The notes: generated by a model from the letters alone, not told the origin. Positions 50,295 to 59,465 are shown, counted from the first letter of the stretch. The stretch: 64,000 nucleotides of DNA from Paenibacillus_AA sp045062745 (GCF_045062745.1 NZ_JBJGED010000037.1:5679-69678); one strand, 5' to 3'. Numbers and translations are program-made.

Positions 50295-52331
50295 CTACTC
50301 CAACAGCGCCTCCCACTGCTCGTAAAGGGGCGCCAGCGCAGCTTTCTTCTCCTCGATCGCCTGGTTGCGCTCCTGCACGGCGATGTAGTCGTTGTATACG
50401 TCCGGCTGAAGCAGCTCGGCCTCCAGTGCCGCGACTTCGCCTTCGAGCACGGCGATGTCCGCCTCCAACTGCTCGAGCTTGCGCTGGCGGCTGCGTTCCT
50501 CACGCTTCTGCTGCTTGTCGGCCGCCAGTCCGGCGCTGCCGCTCAGAGCGTTTCCGCTGCCTGCTCCACCTTCCCCGGATTTCCCTGCACCAACAGCCCC
50601 AGCGCCCGCCTGTCCCGCTTTTCCCGCCGTTCCTCCAACCCCGCCAACCGAGGCACCTCCGCCTACACCGTTTGCCTTCCCGGCCCCTTGCCGGTCCGCC
50701 TCGATCTCCGCCAGCTCCTGTTTTTTCTCCAAATAGTCGTCATAATTGCCCAGGTAATTCGTAACGCCGTCCGGAGACAGCTCAATGATGCGTTCGGCGA
50801 TTTTGTTCAAGAAATACCGGTCATGGGAAATAAACAGCAGCGTCCCGTCGTAGTCCATCAAAGCCGACTCCAGCACTTCCTTGCTGAACAAGTCCAGATG
50901 GTTCGTGGGCTCGTCTAGGATGAGCAGGTTCGCTTGCTGCAGCATGAGCTTGGCGAGCGACACGCGGGCTTTCTCCCCGCCGCTAAGCGCGTCGATCGGC
51001 TTGAACACATCTTCGCCGCTGAACAGGAAGTTGCCGAGCACGGTCCGGATCCGCGCCTCCTCCATGTGGGGATACGCGTTCCATAGCTCGTCCAGCACCG
51101 TATGCCGGGGATTCAGGCCGGCTTGCTCTTGATCGTAGTAGGCCATATCCACATGGGTGCCCCACAGCAGCGTGCCGGCATCCGGCTGCCGATCGCCGAT
51201 CAGCGTCTTGAGCAGCGTCGATTTGCCGACGCCGTTCGGGCCGATTAAGGCGACGGTCTCCCCGCGGCGCAGCTCGAACGACACATGCCGGAACAGAGGC
51301 TGCGTTTTCTCCTCGAACGAGACGGCCAGCTCTTTGACATGCAGCACTTCCTTACCGGACGAACGGCCGGCCTCGAAGCGGAACGACGCTTTCTTCAGCT
51401 CGCCCTGCGGCTTGTCCAGCCGGTCCATCCGCTCGAGCGCCTTGCGCCGGCTTTGCGCCCGCTTGGTCGTCGTAGCCCGGACGATATTTTTCTGGATGAA
51501 CACTTCCATCCGCGCGATTTCTTCCTGCTGCTTCTCGTAGTGCTTCATGGCGATTTCGTAATCGGCCGCCTTGAGCTCCACGTACCGCGTGTAGTTGCCG
51601 GTGTACCGCTTGCAGACGTTACGCTCGATTTCATAGATCCCCGTAACGAGCGCGTCCAGGAAATACCGGTCATGGGACACGACCAGAATGCCGCCCGGGT
51701 AATTGCGCAGATAGCCCTCGAGCCAAGTGAGCGTTTCGATATCCAGGTGGTTCGTAGGCTCGTCAAGGATGAGCAGCTCAGGCTCCTGGAGTAGCAGCTT
51801 GGCGAGTGCCAGTCTCGTCTTCTGCCCCCCGCTCAGCGTATCGATCCGCGTCTCCGGCGGGAAGCCCCCGAAGCCCATCCCATGCAGGATGCCGCGTACA
51901 CGGGCTTCGATTTCATAACCGCGCTTTTCCCGGAACTGCTCCGAGAGCCTGCTGTAGCGGTGCATGACGTCCTCGTATTTTTTGGCGTCCGCCTGGATCC
52001 CGGGATCGGCCATCATCCGCTCCAGCTCCCTTAGCGCTTGCTCCATTTCGAGCAGGTCGGCGAACACGGCCATCATCTCGTTCCACATCGTCTCGTCGGA
52101 CTGCAGTCCGGTGGTTTGCGACAGATAGCCCACCCGCGTCTCTTTGGCTTTGAAAATATCACCCGAATCCGCCGAAATGTGCCCCGCGATAATTTGCAGC
52201 AGGGTGGACTTGCCGGCGCCGTTCGCCCCAACCAGGCCGATTCGCTCCCGTTCTTGAATTTGCAGCGATATGTTGGACAGTATGGGCTTAACCCCATAGC
52301 TTTTGTTAATTTGATTGACTTGAAGCAGCAT
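50295..52331 (-). CDS. ABC-F family ATPase (YdiF-like)
   Basis: 678 residues, with the ATG behind GGAGGGAAC. Two ABC domains: Walker A GANGAGKST and GPNGVGKST, signatures LSGGQKTR and LSGGEKAR, Walker B LLILDEPTNHLD twice. The P-site tRNA-interaction linker lies between (about 230-300: EIAMKHYEKQQEEIARMEVF ... RAQSRRKALERMDRL). No membrane segments: ABC-F proteins act on the ribosome. After domain 2 comes a Gly/Ala/Ser-rich linker of about 60 residues (about 540-600) and a C-terminal coiled coil. It fits the position and orientation of B. subtilis ydiF next to the tsa-moa-tat region. No antibiotic-resistance call is justified. Confidence 0.9.
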   Translation of the reverse strand: MLLQVNQINKSYGVKPILSNISLQIQERERIGLVGANGAGKSTLLQIIAGHISADSGDIFKAKETRVGYLSQTTGLQSDETMWNEMMAVFADLLEMEQALRELERMMADPGIQADAKKYEDVMHRYSRLSEQFREKRGYEIEARVRGILHGMGFGGFPPETRIDTLSGGQKTRLALAKLLLQEPELLILDEPTNHLDIETLTWLEGYLRNYPGGILVVSHDRYFLDALVTGIYEIERNVCKRYTGNYTRYVELKAADYEIAMKHYEKQQEEIARMEVFIQKNIVRATTTKRAQSRRKALERMDRLDKPQGELKKASFRFEAGRSSGKEVLHVKELAVSFEEKTQPLFRHVSFELRRGETVALIGPNGVGKSTLLKTLIGDRQPDAGTLLWGTHVDMAYYDQEQAGLNPRHTVLDELWNAYPHMEEARIRTVLGNFLFSGEDVFKPIDALSGGEKARVSLAKLMLQQANLLILDEPTNHLDLFSKEVLESALMDYDGTLLFISHDRYFLNKIAERIIELSPDGVTNYLGNYDDYLEKKQELAEIEADRQGAGKANGVGGGASVGGVGGTAGKAGQAGAGAVGAGKSGEGGAGSGNALSGSAGLAADKQQKREERSRQRKLEQLEADIAVLEGEVAALEAELLQPDVYNDYIAVQERNQAIEEKKAALAPLYEQWEALLE

Positions 52332-52459
52332 GATTGCGTTCCCTCCGTGAATCTGTGCGACGTTCCTTTACAAGTTTACCTGAAAACCCAAATCTTCACT
52401 AGTATACATAGCGATCCTGCGCATCGTATGCTGGTAGAATCAAGAGGAGGGGAGCAAGC

Positions 52460-53308
52460 ATGCCTGCGCACCATCGATACGGGACCACGATAGGGGCATT
52501 AACCGCTGCTGCTTTTCTCTTATACCTCCTTCTATATTCCGCAGCAAAGACAAACCAGGTGTCGACGCCCCAAGCTGAGCTCGCGCCCCACGATTCCGTT
52601 CGAATTATGACTTATAATATGCGGCATGCCCAAGGCGCCGACGGCCAAGTAGATTTGAACCGGGTTGCCAGGCTGCTTCAAACGTCTCAAGCGGACGTGA
52701 TCGCCTTGCAAGAGGTGGACCGGTATTGGGGACGAAGCGGCAACCGGGATCAGATCAAGGCACTGGCGGATCGGCTCGGCATGGAGTGGCGGTTTTCTCC
52801 CAGTCTGAACGATGGCAAACGGCAGTATGGCAATGCGCTACTTTCGAAATATCCGATTGACCGAAGTGAGTCGATTCTGTTGCCCGGCAAACAAGAACAG
52901 CGCAGCCTGCTGGACGCCCGTCTTCTCATCGGGGAGGCGATCCTCCGGGTGGTCACGACGCATCTGGGAGTCACCTCCTCGGACCGGCAGTCCCAGTTGG
53001 AACGCATTCGTCAGCAATTGGCCGATGATGAGGGCCCGACCGTCCTTCTGGGAGATTGGAATATGGCGGCGGATGACCCGAATTTGGTACATCATTTGCC
53101 TCAGTGGACCATTTTACCGCTTCCGGTCGGAGCGTCAACTTTGGTATCCGGGGATGCGATCGACCATATCTTCGTTAATTTTGACGCGGGCGGCGCGGTG
53201 GCTCGAGCTTGGCCGTCTTTGGCTTCCGACCATTTTCCGGTTATGGCGCATTTCATCGTTCCAGGTAGTCGGTTGCTTCCGAAGCAGCCGAACAGTATGA
53301 TAAACTAA
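52460..53308 (+). CDS. Secreted/membrane-anchored endonuclease-exonuclease-phosphatase family protein
   Basis: 282 residues, with the ATG behind AGGAGGGGAGC. One N-terminal hydrophobic segment (about 12-30) acts as signal anchor. The EEP fold has all catalytic motifs: RIMTYNMRHAQG (Asn), ALQEVDRYW (Glu), VTTHLGV (His), LLGDWNMAADDP (Asp/Asn), GDAIDHIFV and ASDHFPVMAHF (Asp-His). It hydrolyses phosphodiesters or phosphomonoesters outside the cell; the substrate could be DNA, lipid headgroups or nucleotides. The next gene starts about 40 bp downstream. Confidence 0.85.
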   Translation: MPAHHRYGTTIGALTAAAFLLYLLLYSAAKTNQVSTPQAELAPHDSVRIMTYNMRHAQGADGQVDLNRVARLLQTSQADVIALQEVDRYWGRSGNRDQIKALADRLGMEWRFSPSLNDGKRQYGNALLSKYPIDRSESILLPGKQEQRSLLDARLLIGEAILRVVTTHLGVTSSDRQSQLERIRQQLADDEGPTVLLGDWNMAADDPNLVHHLPQWTILPLPVGASTLVSGDAIDHIFVNFDAGGAVARAWPSLASDHFPVMAHFIVPGSRLLPKQPNSMIN

Positions 53309-53347
53309 ACTAGAAACAAATTAGATCGCGATCGTAATGGAGGGGCG

Positions 53348-53989
53348 GTGCCGTTGGACGTACCGGATTTGAAAAAACAGCTGCGCCGGGACATCGAAGC
53401 GAAGCGCTCCTCTTTGTCGATGGACGAACGCTCGCTTAAGTCCAAGGCGATCTGCGATGCCGCTGTGGAGTCGGTTCTGCTGCCGCAGTTCCGCCATTGG
53501 CTGCATAGACGCGAAGAGACTGACCTTCCTCCTGCGTTGTTCACCTATATCCCGTTCCGCGCGGAAGTCGACGTCACCCCGATCTTACGCTGGTGCTGGG
53601 TATACGGCATTCAGGTCGTGGCGCCTCGAGTCGTGCCAGATGGCCGGCAGATGACGTTGCATTTGCTCCATAGCTTGAAGCAGTTGGAGGCGGGGGCGTA
53701 CGGAATCCGCGAACCGAAGCCGGACATTCCTGAATGGACGGACCTGAGCCGGTTGGAACTCATGCTTGTGCCGGGGCTTGCTTTCGATGCTGAGATGGGG
53801 CGTCTCGGATATGGCGGCGGTTATTATGACCGTTTTATGCACAAGTGTATGGAACAATCGAGCCGTGAGCCGTTCAAGCTGGCGCTGGCGTATGAGGTCC
53901 AGGTTGTGCCCCGCGTTCCGATGGACGACCATGATTTTCGGGTCGATGCGATCGTGACGGAGACTCGGGTGCTTCACAAAAAGTTATAA
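53348..53989 (+). CDS. 5-formyltetrahydrofolate cyclo-ligase
   Basis: 213 residues from GTG 53348, 4 bp after GGAGG; TTG 53354 is 10 bp from the site and also possible. The start VPDLKKQLRRDIEAKRSSLS and the ATP/folate motif LVPGLAFDAEMGRLGYGGGYYDRFM are diagnostic of the MTHFS/YgfA family. It converts 5-formyl-THF with ATP to 5,10-methenyl-THF, salvaging stored folate. It precedes the molybdopterin genes by about 90 bp. Confidence 0.92.
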   Translation: MPLDVPDLKKQLRRDIEAKRSSLSMDERSLKSKAICDAAVESVLLPQFRHWLHRREETDLPPALFTYIPFRAEVDVTPILRWCWVYGIQVVAPRVVPDGRQMTLHLLHSLKQLEAGAYGIREPKPDIPEWTDLSRLELMLVPGLAFDAEMGRLGYGGGYYDRFMHKCMEQSSREPFKLALAYEVQVVPRVPMDDHDFRVDAIVTETRVLHKKL

Positions 53990-54079
53990 GATCGCAGAGG
54001 ACGGACCGGGAAAAATCGAGTATACTGGGACTAGACCATTTAAAATATTAATGAAGCAACATTTCACGAGGTGAATTCG

Positions 54080-54565
54080 ATGGAGGAAGCGAACCGCCCG
54101 CTCACCCACTTCAACCCCGAAGGACGAGCCCGGATGGTGGATGTCACGGACAAGAGCGTCACGAAGCGCACCGCCGTCGCCCGAACGACCGTGACGATGC
54201 GGCCGGACACGCTTGCCGTGATCAAAGCCGGCCAGGTGGGCAAGGGAGACGTGCTCGCTGTGGCGCAGGTCGCCGGCATCATGGCCGCGAAGAAAACGTC
54301 CGATTGGATTCCGATGTGCCATCCGCTGCCGCTTAGCGGGATCGATATTTCTTTCTCCGACAACGGGGAGCTGGAGCTCTATATCGAAGCGACCGTCAAG
54401 ACGACCGGGGTCACCGGCGTGGAGATGGAAGCGTTGACGGCGGTTTCCGCCGCGGCTTTAACCGTGTATGATATGTGTAAAGCGATCGAGAAGGACATGA
54501 CGATCGGGCCAACGCTTCTAGTGGCGAAGACGGGAGGGAAGAGCGGCGATTACGCTCGGGTCTAG
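54080..54565 (+). CDS. moaC: Cyclic pyranopterin monophosphate synthase MoaC
   Basis: The start is set at ATG 54080, 6 bp after GAGGTG; a GTG at 54071 lies in that site. 161 residues. The sequence LTHFNPEGRARMVDVTDKSV, GIMAAKKTSDWIPMCHPLPL (catalytic Lys and His), VTGVEMEALTAVSAAALTVYDMCK and the C-terminal LLVAKTGGKSGDY are diagnostic. It forms cyclic pyranopterin phosphate in molybdenum cofactor synthesis together with MoaA, which is not in the window. It corresponds to ydiG in the B. subtilis order. The next gene is also molybdopterin-related. Confidence 0.95.
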   Translation: MEEANRPLTHFNPEGRARMVDVTDKSVTKRTAVARTTVTMRPDTLAVIKAGQVGKGDVLAVAQVAGIMAAKKTSDWIPMCHPLPLSGIDISFSDNGELELYIEATVKTTGVTGVEMEALTAVSAAALTVYDMCKAIEKDMTIGPTLLVAKTGGKSGDYARV

Positions 54566-54646
54566 CACGGCTTTCGCACTTGAGTTGGGTCGTAGGGCAA
54601 CGCTTAGAACTGCGTAATTTCTTCGATACGTTTGAGGAGGGAGACT

Positions 54647-55141
54647 ATGATGCGCTGGAAAGTAGGCCTTTTAACCGCGAGCGATCTCGGCTCCCGCGGC
54701 GAACGGGAGGACACCGCCGCCCAGGTCATTCGGGAGCTGGTGGAAGAAGAGCTGCAGGGCGACATTATCGAATACCGGATCGTGCCCGATGAGACGGACG
54801 AAATTATGGCGGCACTGATCGAGATGACCGACTATTACAAGGCGGACCTCGTGCTGACGACCGGCGGTATCGGGATGGGGCTGCGCGACGTGACGCCGGA
54901 GGCTACGCTCAAGGTCGTCGACCGGCTCGCGCCGGGCTTCGCCGAGGCGATGCGCGCCGCCATGCAGCAGCGGTCTTACGGGATGCTCACGCGCGGCGTA
55001 TCCGGCATTCGGGAGCGGACCCTCATCCTGAACTTGCCGGGCACTCCGAAGGGCGTGCATGAGAGCTTGGCCGCGGTGATGGATCAGCTCCCTGCCGCTC
55101 TGGCGCAGCTGAAGGGACGCGGATGGGAGCCTGAAGAATGA
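54647..55141 (+). CDS. Molybdopterin biosynthesis protein, MogA/MoaB family
   Basis: The start is set at ATG 54647, 6 bp after AGGAGG. 164 residues. MoCF_biosynth domain: KVGLLTASDLGSRGEREDTA, LVLTTGGIGMGLRDVTPEA (molybdopterin-binding GGxG loop) and ILNLPGTPKGVHESLAAV. It adenylates molybdopterin before molybdenum insertion, or is a MoaB-type relative with a less certain role. The next gene overlaps its stop (ATGA). Confidence 0.9.
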   Translation: MMRWKVGLLTASDLGSRGEREDTAAQVIRELVEEELQGDIIEYRIVPDETDEIMAALIEMTDYYKADLVLTTGGIGMGLRDVTPEATLKVVDRLAPGFAEAMRAAMQQRSYGMLTRGVSGIRERTLILNLPGTPKGVHESLAAVMDQLPAALAQLKGRGWEPEE

Positions 55142-56166
55142 GCCGGCCCGAAGAGACGCGTATGCGGGAAGTGAAGACAGAGGACTCAGTCGGACTGGCC
55201 CTCGCCCATGATCTGACGCAGATTATTCCGGGGCAGTTCAAAGGACGCCGGTTCCGCAAAGGCCATGTCGTCCGCGAGGAAGACATTCCGGAGCTGCTCA
55301 GCATCGGCAAAGCGCATCTGTACGTGCTGGAGCTGGGCGCTCATGATCTGCACGAGGACGAAGCCGCCCTGCGTATGGCTCAGGCGGTCGCCGGCTCGAA
55401 CCTCGAGCTGACGGAGCCCAGCGAAGGCAAAGTGCTGCTCCGTTCCGCCGTCCATGGGCTGGCCCGGATCGAAAGGCCCTTCATCGACGGGATGAACGCC
55501 GTCGATCAGATCGCGATGGCGACGGTGGCCGACTTCACGACCGTGCGCCCCGGGCAGGCGATCGCCGGGACGCGGGTCATTCCGCTCGTCGTCGCCGCCG
55601 AGAAGATCGCGGCCATCGAGGCGAAGGCCGCGCTATGGCTGGACGAACACGAAGGGCAAGCGCCCGTTCGCGTTCATCCTTTCCGCTCTCTTCGAGTGGG
55701 GGTCATTACCACCGGGAGCGAAGTGTATTCCGGCTTGATCGAGGATAAGTTCGGTCCGGTCGTGCGCGAGAAGGTCGAGGCGTTAGGCTCGACGGTCATC
55801 GAGCAGCGATTATCGCCGGATGACAGCGAGACGATCGTGCAGCATATCCTTTACTATAAAGAACGGCAAGTCGATCTCATATTAATTACGGGAGGGATGT
55901 CTGTTGATCCGGATGACCGCACTCCTGGAGCGATCCGGTTGGCGGGAGCCCGCGTCGTCAGTCACGGCACACCCATGTTGCCGGGATCAATGCTGATGAT
56001 GGCTTACCTGGGCGAGACGCCGGTCATGGGATTGCCGGGATGTGTCATTTACGATCGGTTTACCTCGTTAGACGTGCTGCTCCCCCGGATATGCGCGGGC
56101 GTGAAGGTGGAGCGGAACCAGATTACGGAGCTCGGTTACGGGGGTCTACAGGCGGAGAAAGGGTAG
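55138..56166 (+). CDS. Molybdopterin-binding protein (MoeA/CinA-like)
   Basis: 342 residues, shorter than a standard MoeA (about 400). The N-terminal part (SVGLALAHDLTQIIPGQFKG, VVREEDIPELLSIGKAHLYV) matches the stand-alone molybdopterin-binding proteins of Firmicutes rather than full MoeA. The C-terminal MoCF domain has VGVITTGSEVYSGLIED, LILITGGMSVDPDDRTPGAI and MGLPGCVIYDRFTSLDVLLP. It probably handles molybdopterin or Mo-insertion together with the upstream gene. It ends 54 bp before tatA, which uses its own ribosome-binding site. Confidence 0.8.
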   Translation: MSRPEETRMREVKTEDSVGLALAHDLTQIIPGQFKGRRFRKGHVVREEDIPELLSIGKAHLYVLELGAHDLHEDEAALRMAQAVAGSNLELTEPSEGKVLLRSAVHGLARIERPFIDGMNAVDQIAMATVADFTTVRPGQAIAGTRVIPLVVAAEKIAAIEAKAALWLDEHEGQAPVRVHPFRSLRVGVITTGSEVYSGLIEDKFGPVVREKVEALGSTVIEQRLSPDDSETIVQHILYYKERQVDLILITGGMSVDPDDRTPGAIRLAGARVVSHGTPMLPGSMLMMAYLGETPVMGLPGCVIYDRFTSLDVLLPRICAGVKVERNQITELGYGGLQAEKG

Positions 56167-56219
56167 CCGACCGGCTCTTGTCAGGAGCAAGCTCATTAAA
56201 TTTTAAGGAGGAGTTTATT

Positions 56220-56471
56220 GTGCCAAACATTGGAACCACCGGATTTATTCTGATTATTTTGGTCGCCCTGTTGCTGTTCGGCCCGAGCAAGCTGCCGGAG
56301 CTGGGCCGCGCGTTCGGCCGGACGCTGCGTGAATTCAAGAACGGAGCAAAGGACATTATGGGGGATGCCGAGGCTGAATCCCGCAAGGACGTGACGCCTG
56401 CCACCTCCGCCCCTCGGGTTGAGTCCGCGAAACCGGCTGAGGCCGCTAGCGAGAAGAAGCTGCCGGAATAA
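56220..56471 (+). CDS. tatA: Sec-independent protein translocase subunit TatA
   Basis: 83 residues from GTG 56220 behind AAGGAGGAG. One membrane helix (about 6-22: TTGFILIILVALLLF), the hinge GPSKLPELGRAFGRTLREFK (amphipathic helix), and a polar Ala/Glu/Lys-rich tail. It oligomerises to form the passage for folded twin-arginine substrates with TatC encoded next. Molybdoenzymes are typical Tat substrates, which fits the upstream cofactor genes. Order as in tatAY-tatCY of B. subtilis. Confidence 0.95.
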   Translation: MPNIGTTGFILIILVALLLFGPSKLPELGRAFGRTLREFKNGAKDIMGDAEAESRKDVTPATSAPRVESAKPAEAASEKKLPE

Positions 56472-56521
56472 CCTACAGCTCCTCCTCTTTTCAACGAAAT
56501 GCTTAGGTTGGTGAACTGGGT

Positions 56522-57301
56522 ATGAAAGATGAAGCCGTTTCTTTGGTCGAACACTTAACGGAGCTTCGCAAGCGTATTATTTGGGTGCTCGTCGTGTTGG
56601 TGCTGTCGATGATCGGCGGGTTCTTCGCGGCGAAGCCGTTGATCCTGTACTTGGTCAGCGAGGAACCGGCCGCGAGCCTGAATATGCCGCTGAATACGTT
56701 CTCGCCTTGGGACGGCATCCGCGTTTTCATGCAATTCGCGTTCGCCGTAGGGCTTTGCTTCACGCTCCCTTTTGCCCTCTACCAGCTCTGGATGTTCGTC
56801 CAGCCGGGGCTGACGGAGCTCGAGCATCGCTCCGCCCTTCGGTATATCCCGGGAACGGTCCTGCTGTTTTTGCTGGGCGTGGCCTTCGGCTACTTCGTCG
56901 TGTTCCCGATGGCCTTCTACTTCACCTCCACGGTGACGAAGAGCTTGGGCTTGACGGAGACGTACGGCATCAGTCAATATTTCACGTTTATGTTCAATAT
57001 TGTGCTGCCGATGTCGATCTTGTTCGAACTTCCGATCGTGGTGATGTTCCTGACGAAGATCCGGATCTTGAACCCGCAGCGTCTGAAAAAAATGCGGCGA
57101 TTCGCCTACATTATCCTAGTCGTTATCGCGACGGTCGTGACCCCGCCGGATTTCATCTCGGATATTTTGGTGGCGATCCCGCTTATCATCCTGTATGAGG
57201 TCAGCGTCTTGTTGTCGGGCAACATTTATCGCAAGCAGCTGGAGCAGAAGCGCAAGTGGGAAGAGGAGTACGGGGAAGGCGCCGTTCCTGCGTCGGAGTA
57301 A
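56522..57301 (+). CDS. tatC: Sec-independent protein translocase subunit TatC
   Basis: 259 residues with six membrane helices. Conserved features include SLVEHLTELRKRIIWVL at the N-terminus (signal-binding), FSPWDGIRVFMQFAFAVG, LPFALYQLWMFVQPGLTELE and the C-terminal RRFAYIILVVIATVVTPPDFISD. It is the twin-arginine signal receptor of the Tat translocase and partner of TatA encoded 50 bp upstream. It ends at a clear hairpin terminator. Start ATG 56522 follows a weak site (TAGGTTGGTG). Confidence 0.95.
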   Translation: MKDEAVSLVEHLTELRKRIIWVLVVLVLSMIGGFFAAKPLILYLVSEEPAASLNMPLNTFSPWDGIRVFMQFAFAVGLCFTLPFALYQLWMFVQPGLTELEHRSALRYIPGTVLLFLLGVAFGYFVVFPMAFYFTSTVTKSLGLTETYGISQYFTFMFNIVLPMSILFELPIVVMFLTKIRILNPQRLKKMRRFAYIILVVIATVVTPPDFISDILVAIPLIILYEVSVLLSGNIYRKQLEQKRKWEEEYGEGAVPASE

Positions 57302-57323
57302 TGAGGGCATAAGCGGATTATTA

Positions 57324-57372
57324 AAGGCTGTCACCAGTAGATCGCTCTATTGGGAGACAGCCTTGTTCGTTG
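57324..57372 (+). terminator. Terminator after tatC
   Basis: AAGGCTGTC (57324-57332) and GACAGCCTT (57355-57363) form a perfect stem followed by GTTCGTTG. It separates tatC from the convergent lectin-like gene. Confidence 0.75.
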
Positions 57373-57373
57373 T

Positions 57374-59221
57374 TTAGTTATTTTGTTGTTGAAGGATTAG
57401 TTGGAGGAGCACCAAGACATCATTCCGGTCGAACTGGCCGTCGCGATTAAAGTCCTTCTCGCTCAGGGGTCTGCCTTGCATATAGCGAACCACATCGTCG
57501 ATGTGAACGCCATCCTGTTGCGCGTCCAGCTGTGCGCTCAAACTGCGTTGCTGTTCCAAGGTCAACACCGGGGCGAAGAACTGGAGCACGGGTTCGCCAT
57601 CCGGAAGCTGCACGGCGCCTTGGAGCAAGCTTAGCTGTACGTTCTCCCCGGGACTCAGCGGATGGTCCAGTTGGAGCTTAATCCGAGTGCCGTCGGTTCG
57701 TGAGTCCAAACTCAGCATCTGGGTCACCTTGGCATCCGTACCGGTCAGTCGAACCGTGCTTGGATTCCAAGGGGATGGAAGGACAACCTTCGTGGGGAAG
57801 GCAAGCTCCAGCGTATTCGGCTCCGTCATGCGAGCATACCCGATCTGGTTCGGCTGAGTAGCCGGCACCCGTTGGATCATCAGGCGATAAGTGAGCGTAG
57901 TGATGTGATCTGGGGCTATTACTTTCAGATCATAATAGTTCACTTCCGTGTTTAGCGGGTAGAAGATCGGTGCTCCCGGTATTGGTGCAGCTAGAGAGCT
58001 CGCCATGCCGCTTCCATACACCGAACCGCTGACGCTGTAGGTAGCATTCTGATCCGACAAGCGGAATAGCACGGTTGCGATCGGTTCAGTGGCAGGCACG
58101 TACACCTCGTAGATGAACTGATTGCTCTGGAAGCTAGGGGACAAGATCGCGTTGCCAAGTGCATTTAATTCGGTTAAGTAAGCATTGTTCGATCCGTGGC
58201 GTGTGATATTCAGCGTATACGTCTTAGTGGAGCTGTCTTCGGCTTTCACTGTGATCGTAATGGGATTCGGTCCGATACTGAGTTGCACATTCGCACTATT
58301 GGGAGTCACGCCGTACACGGCTCCACTTACAGTACTCTCCACGGATTGGACGGACGCTTGGGCGTTGTCCGGCGTGAAGTGGAGGCGAGCAGTGTCGACC
58401 TCGAACGGTACGGACAGTTGATAGCTTGTTGTGGCGGGCTGGAATTGAATCGTTTGCCCTTCCATCGATAGCGAGCTTAGGGTCGCATCGTTGCTGTCTG
58501 GCGTTGTAATCGTCACATTGTCTATTAGATGTCGGCTGTGACTGCCGCCTGTACTTGCTGCGAAGCCTAGTCGATTGTAACTGTTATCCACTGTGCCGAT
58601 CCAGGTCAGCTGATCTACGCCGTCCAAACTTACCTTGATGGAGTTCGTGCGCACATCGATGCGTACATCGTGCCAGGCACTGTTTGCGAAATTCGGAAGT
58701 AGCGGGTTGTTCAACGCATCCGCTTGAGCAAGTAGGTTTTCGGGACTATGCCTTGGTGAATTTTTGAATAGCGTGATATGTTTGGCCCCAGGATCCCATT
58801 CATTCGGCCAAGTGTCGAACTCTACGCCGTAACCGTTACCCTCAACGAAGCCGAGCGAGCCGCCGCCTTGTCCATTCGAGTTCTTTTCCTTATTAAACAT
58901 GAAAACAAGCCCGTCCGCCGGTGAAGAGGAAGAATCCGAAATTCGAAATTTAAAAGATACCGTGTAGGGCGGCGAGAGCGACTGATTCAACCACATGTAT
59001 CCCAACTTATTGTTTTGTGCTTGCGTCAGCTCTATGACTCCATCTGTCCGCCTTGCATCCCCACTGCGATCCCACAGATTGGACTCCGATTCAAAGTTGT
59101 CTTGCACGACAACCGTCGCTGCATGCACGGCCGGCGCTGTCCCAAGCGAGTAGCCCCCCCAGCATCCGACCCACAAAGAAACAAGCAGGATCCCCCGGAT
59201 CCATTTTACCGTCTTCTTCAC
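57374..59221 (-). CDS. Secreted protein with L-type lectin, cadherin-like and dockerin-type domains
   Basis: The start is placed at GTG 59221, 9 bp after GGAGG; a TTG at 59242 overlaps that site. 615 residues: signal peptide (about 1-34), an L-type/legume lectin-like beta-sandwich (about 40-240: YTVSFKFRISD, ADGLVFMFN, YGVEFDTWPNEWDPGAKHI, WHDVRIDVRTNSIKVSLDG), two cadherin-like beta-sandwich (PF12733-type) repeats (about 245-330 and 345-455), another Ig-like segment, and a C-terminal dockerin type I-like Ca-binding end (DFNRDGQFDRNDVLVLLQ). It is a carbohydrate-binding secreted protein, perhaps part of an extracellular complex; no cohesin gene is visible. Confidence 0.78.
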   Translation of the reverse strand: MKKTVKWIRGILLVSLWVGCWGGYSLGTAPAVHAATVVVQDNFESESNLWDRSGDARRTDGVIELTQAQNNKLGYMWLNQSLSPPYTVSFKFRISDSSSSPADGLVFMFNKEKNSNGQGGGSLGFVEGNGYGVEFDTWPNEWDPGAKHITLFKNSPRHSPENLLAQADALNNPLLPNFANSAWHDVRIDVRTNSIKVSLDGVDQLTWIGTVDNSYNRLGFAASTGGSHSRHLIDNVTITTPDSNDATLSSLSMEGQTIQFQPATTSYQLSVPFEVDTARLHFTPDNAQASVQSVESTVSGAVYGVTPNSANVQLSIGPNPITITVKAEDSSTKTYTLNITRHGSNNAYLTELNALGNAILSPSFQSNQFIYEVYVPATEPIATVLFRLSDQNATYSVSGSVYGSGMASSLAAPIPGAPIFYPLNTEVNYYDLKVIAPDHITTLTYRLMIQRVPATQPNQIGYARMTEPNTLELAFPTKVVLPSPWNPSTVRLTGTDAKVTQMLSLDSRTDGTRIKLQLDHPLSPGENVQLSLLQGAVQLPDGEPVLQFFAPVLTLEQQRSLSAQLDAQQDGVHIDDVVRYMQGRPLSEKDFNRDGQFDRNDVLVLLQLILQQQNN

Positions 59222-59350
59222 TATACACTTCCTCCGTTTCAAACCACATGAACTTATTATAAGCGATTATTGGGGATAATTGGTACTAAATTTGTAATAA
59301 AAATGAGCCCGGAGGCCTACAAAAAAATGTACGGCTGCCCTCAGTTCCGC

Positions 59351-59379
59351 TTGCAAAAAGAGTAAAAAATGTTTATGAT
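59351..59379 (+). promoter_or_regulatory. Promoter of groES-groEL
   Basis: TTGCAA (59351-59356) and TATGAT (59374-59379) with 17-bp spacing, about 12 bp upstream of the CIRCE element. Confidence 0.75.
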
Positions 59380-59390
59380 AAGAGTTGTCG

Positions 59391-59417
59391 TTAGCACTAA
59401 CCACACTTGAGTGCTAA
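59391..59417 (+). promoter_or_regulatory. CIRCE operator (HrcA binding site)
   Basis: TTAGCACTA-N9-GAGTGCTAA, matching the consensus TTAGCACTC-N9-GAGTGCTAA with one mismatch. It overlaps the expected start of transcription, so HrcA would repress groESL until heat stress. Confidence 0.93.
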
Positions 59418-59465
59418 CAAATGCTTTACAAACCATCCACCATCTCTAAAGGAGGCAGTTTTTCC

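Noticed and set aside
50243..50764. 173-codon Pro/Arg-rich frame opposite the ABC-F C-terminus
   Set aside because: Created by the Gly/Ala-rich linker of the real gene on the other strand.
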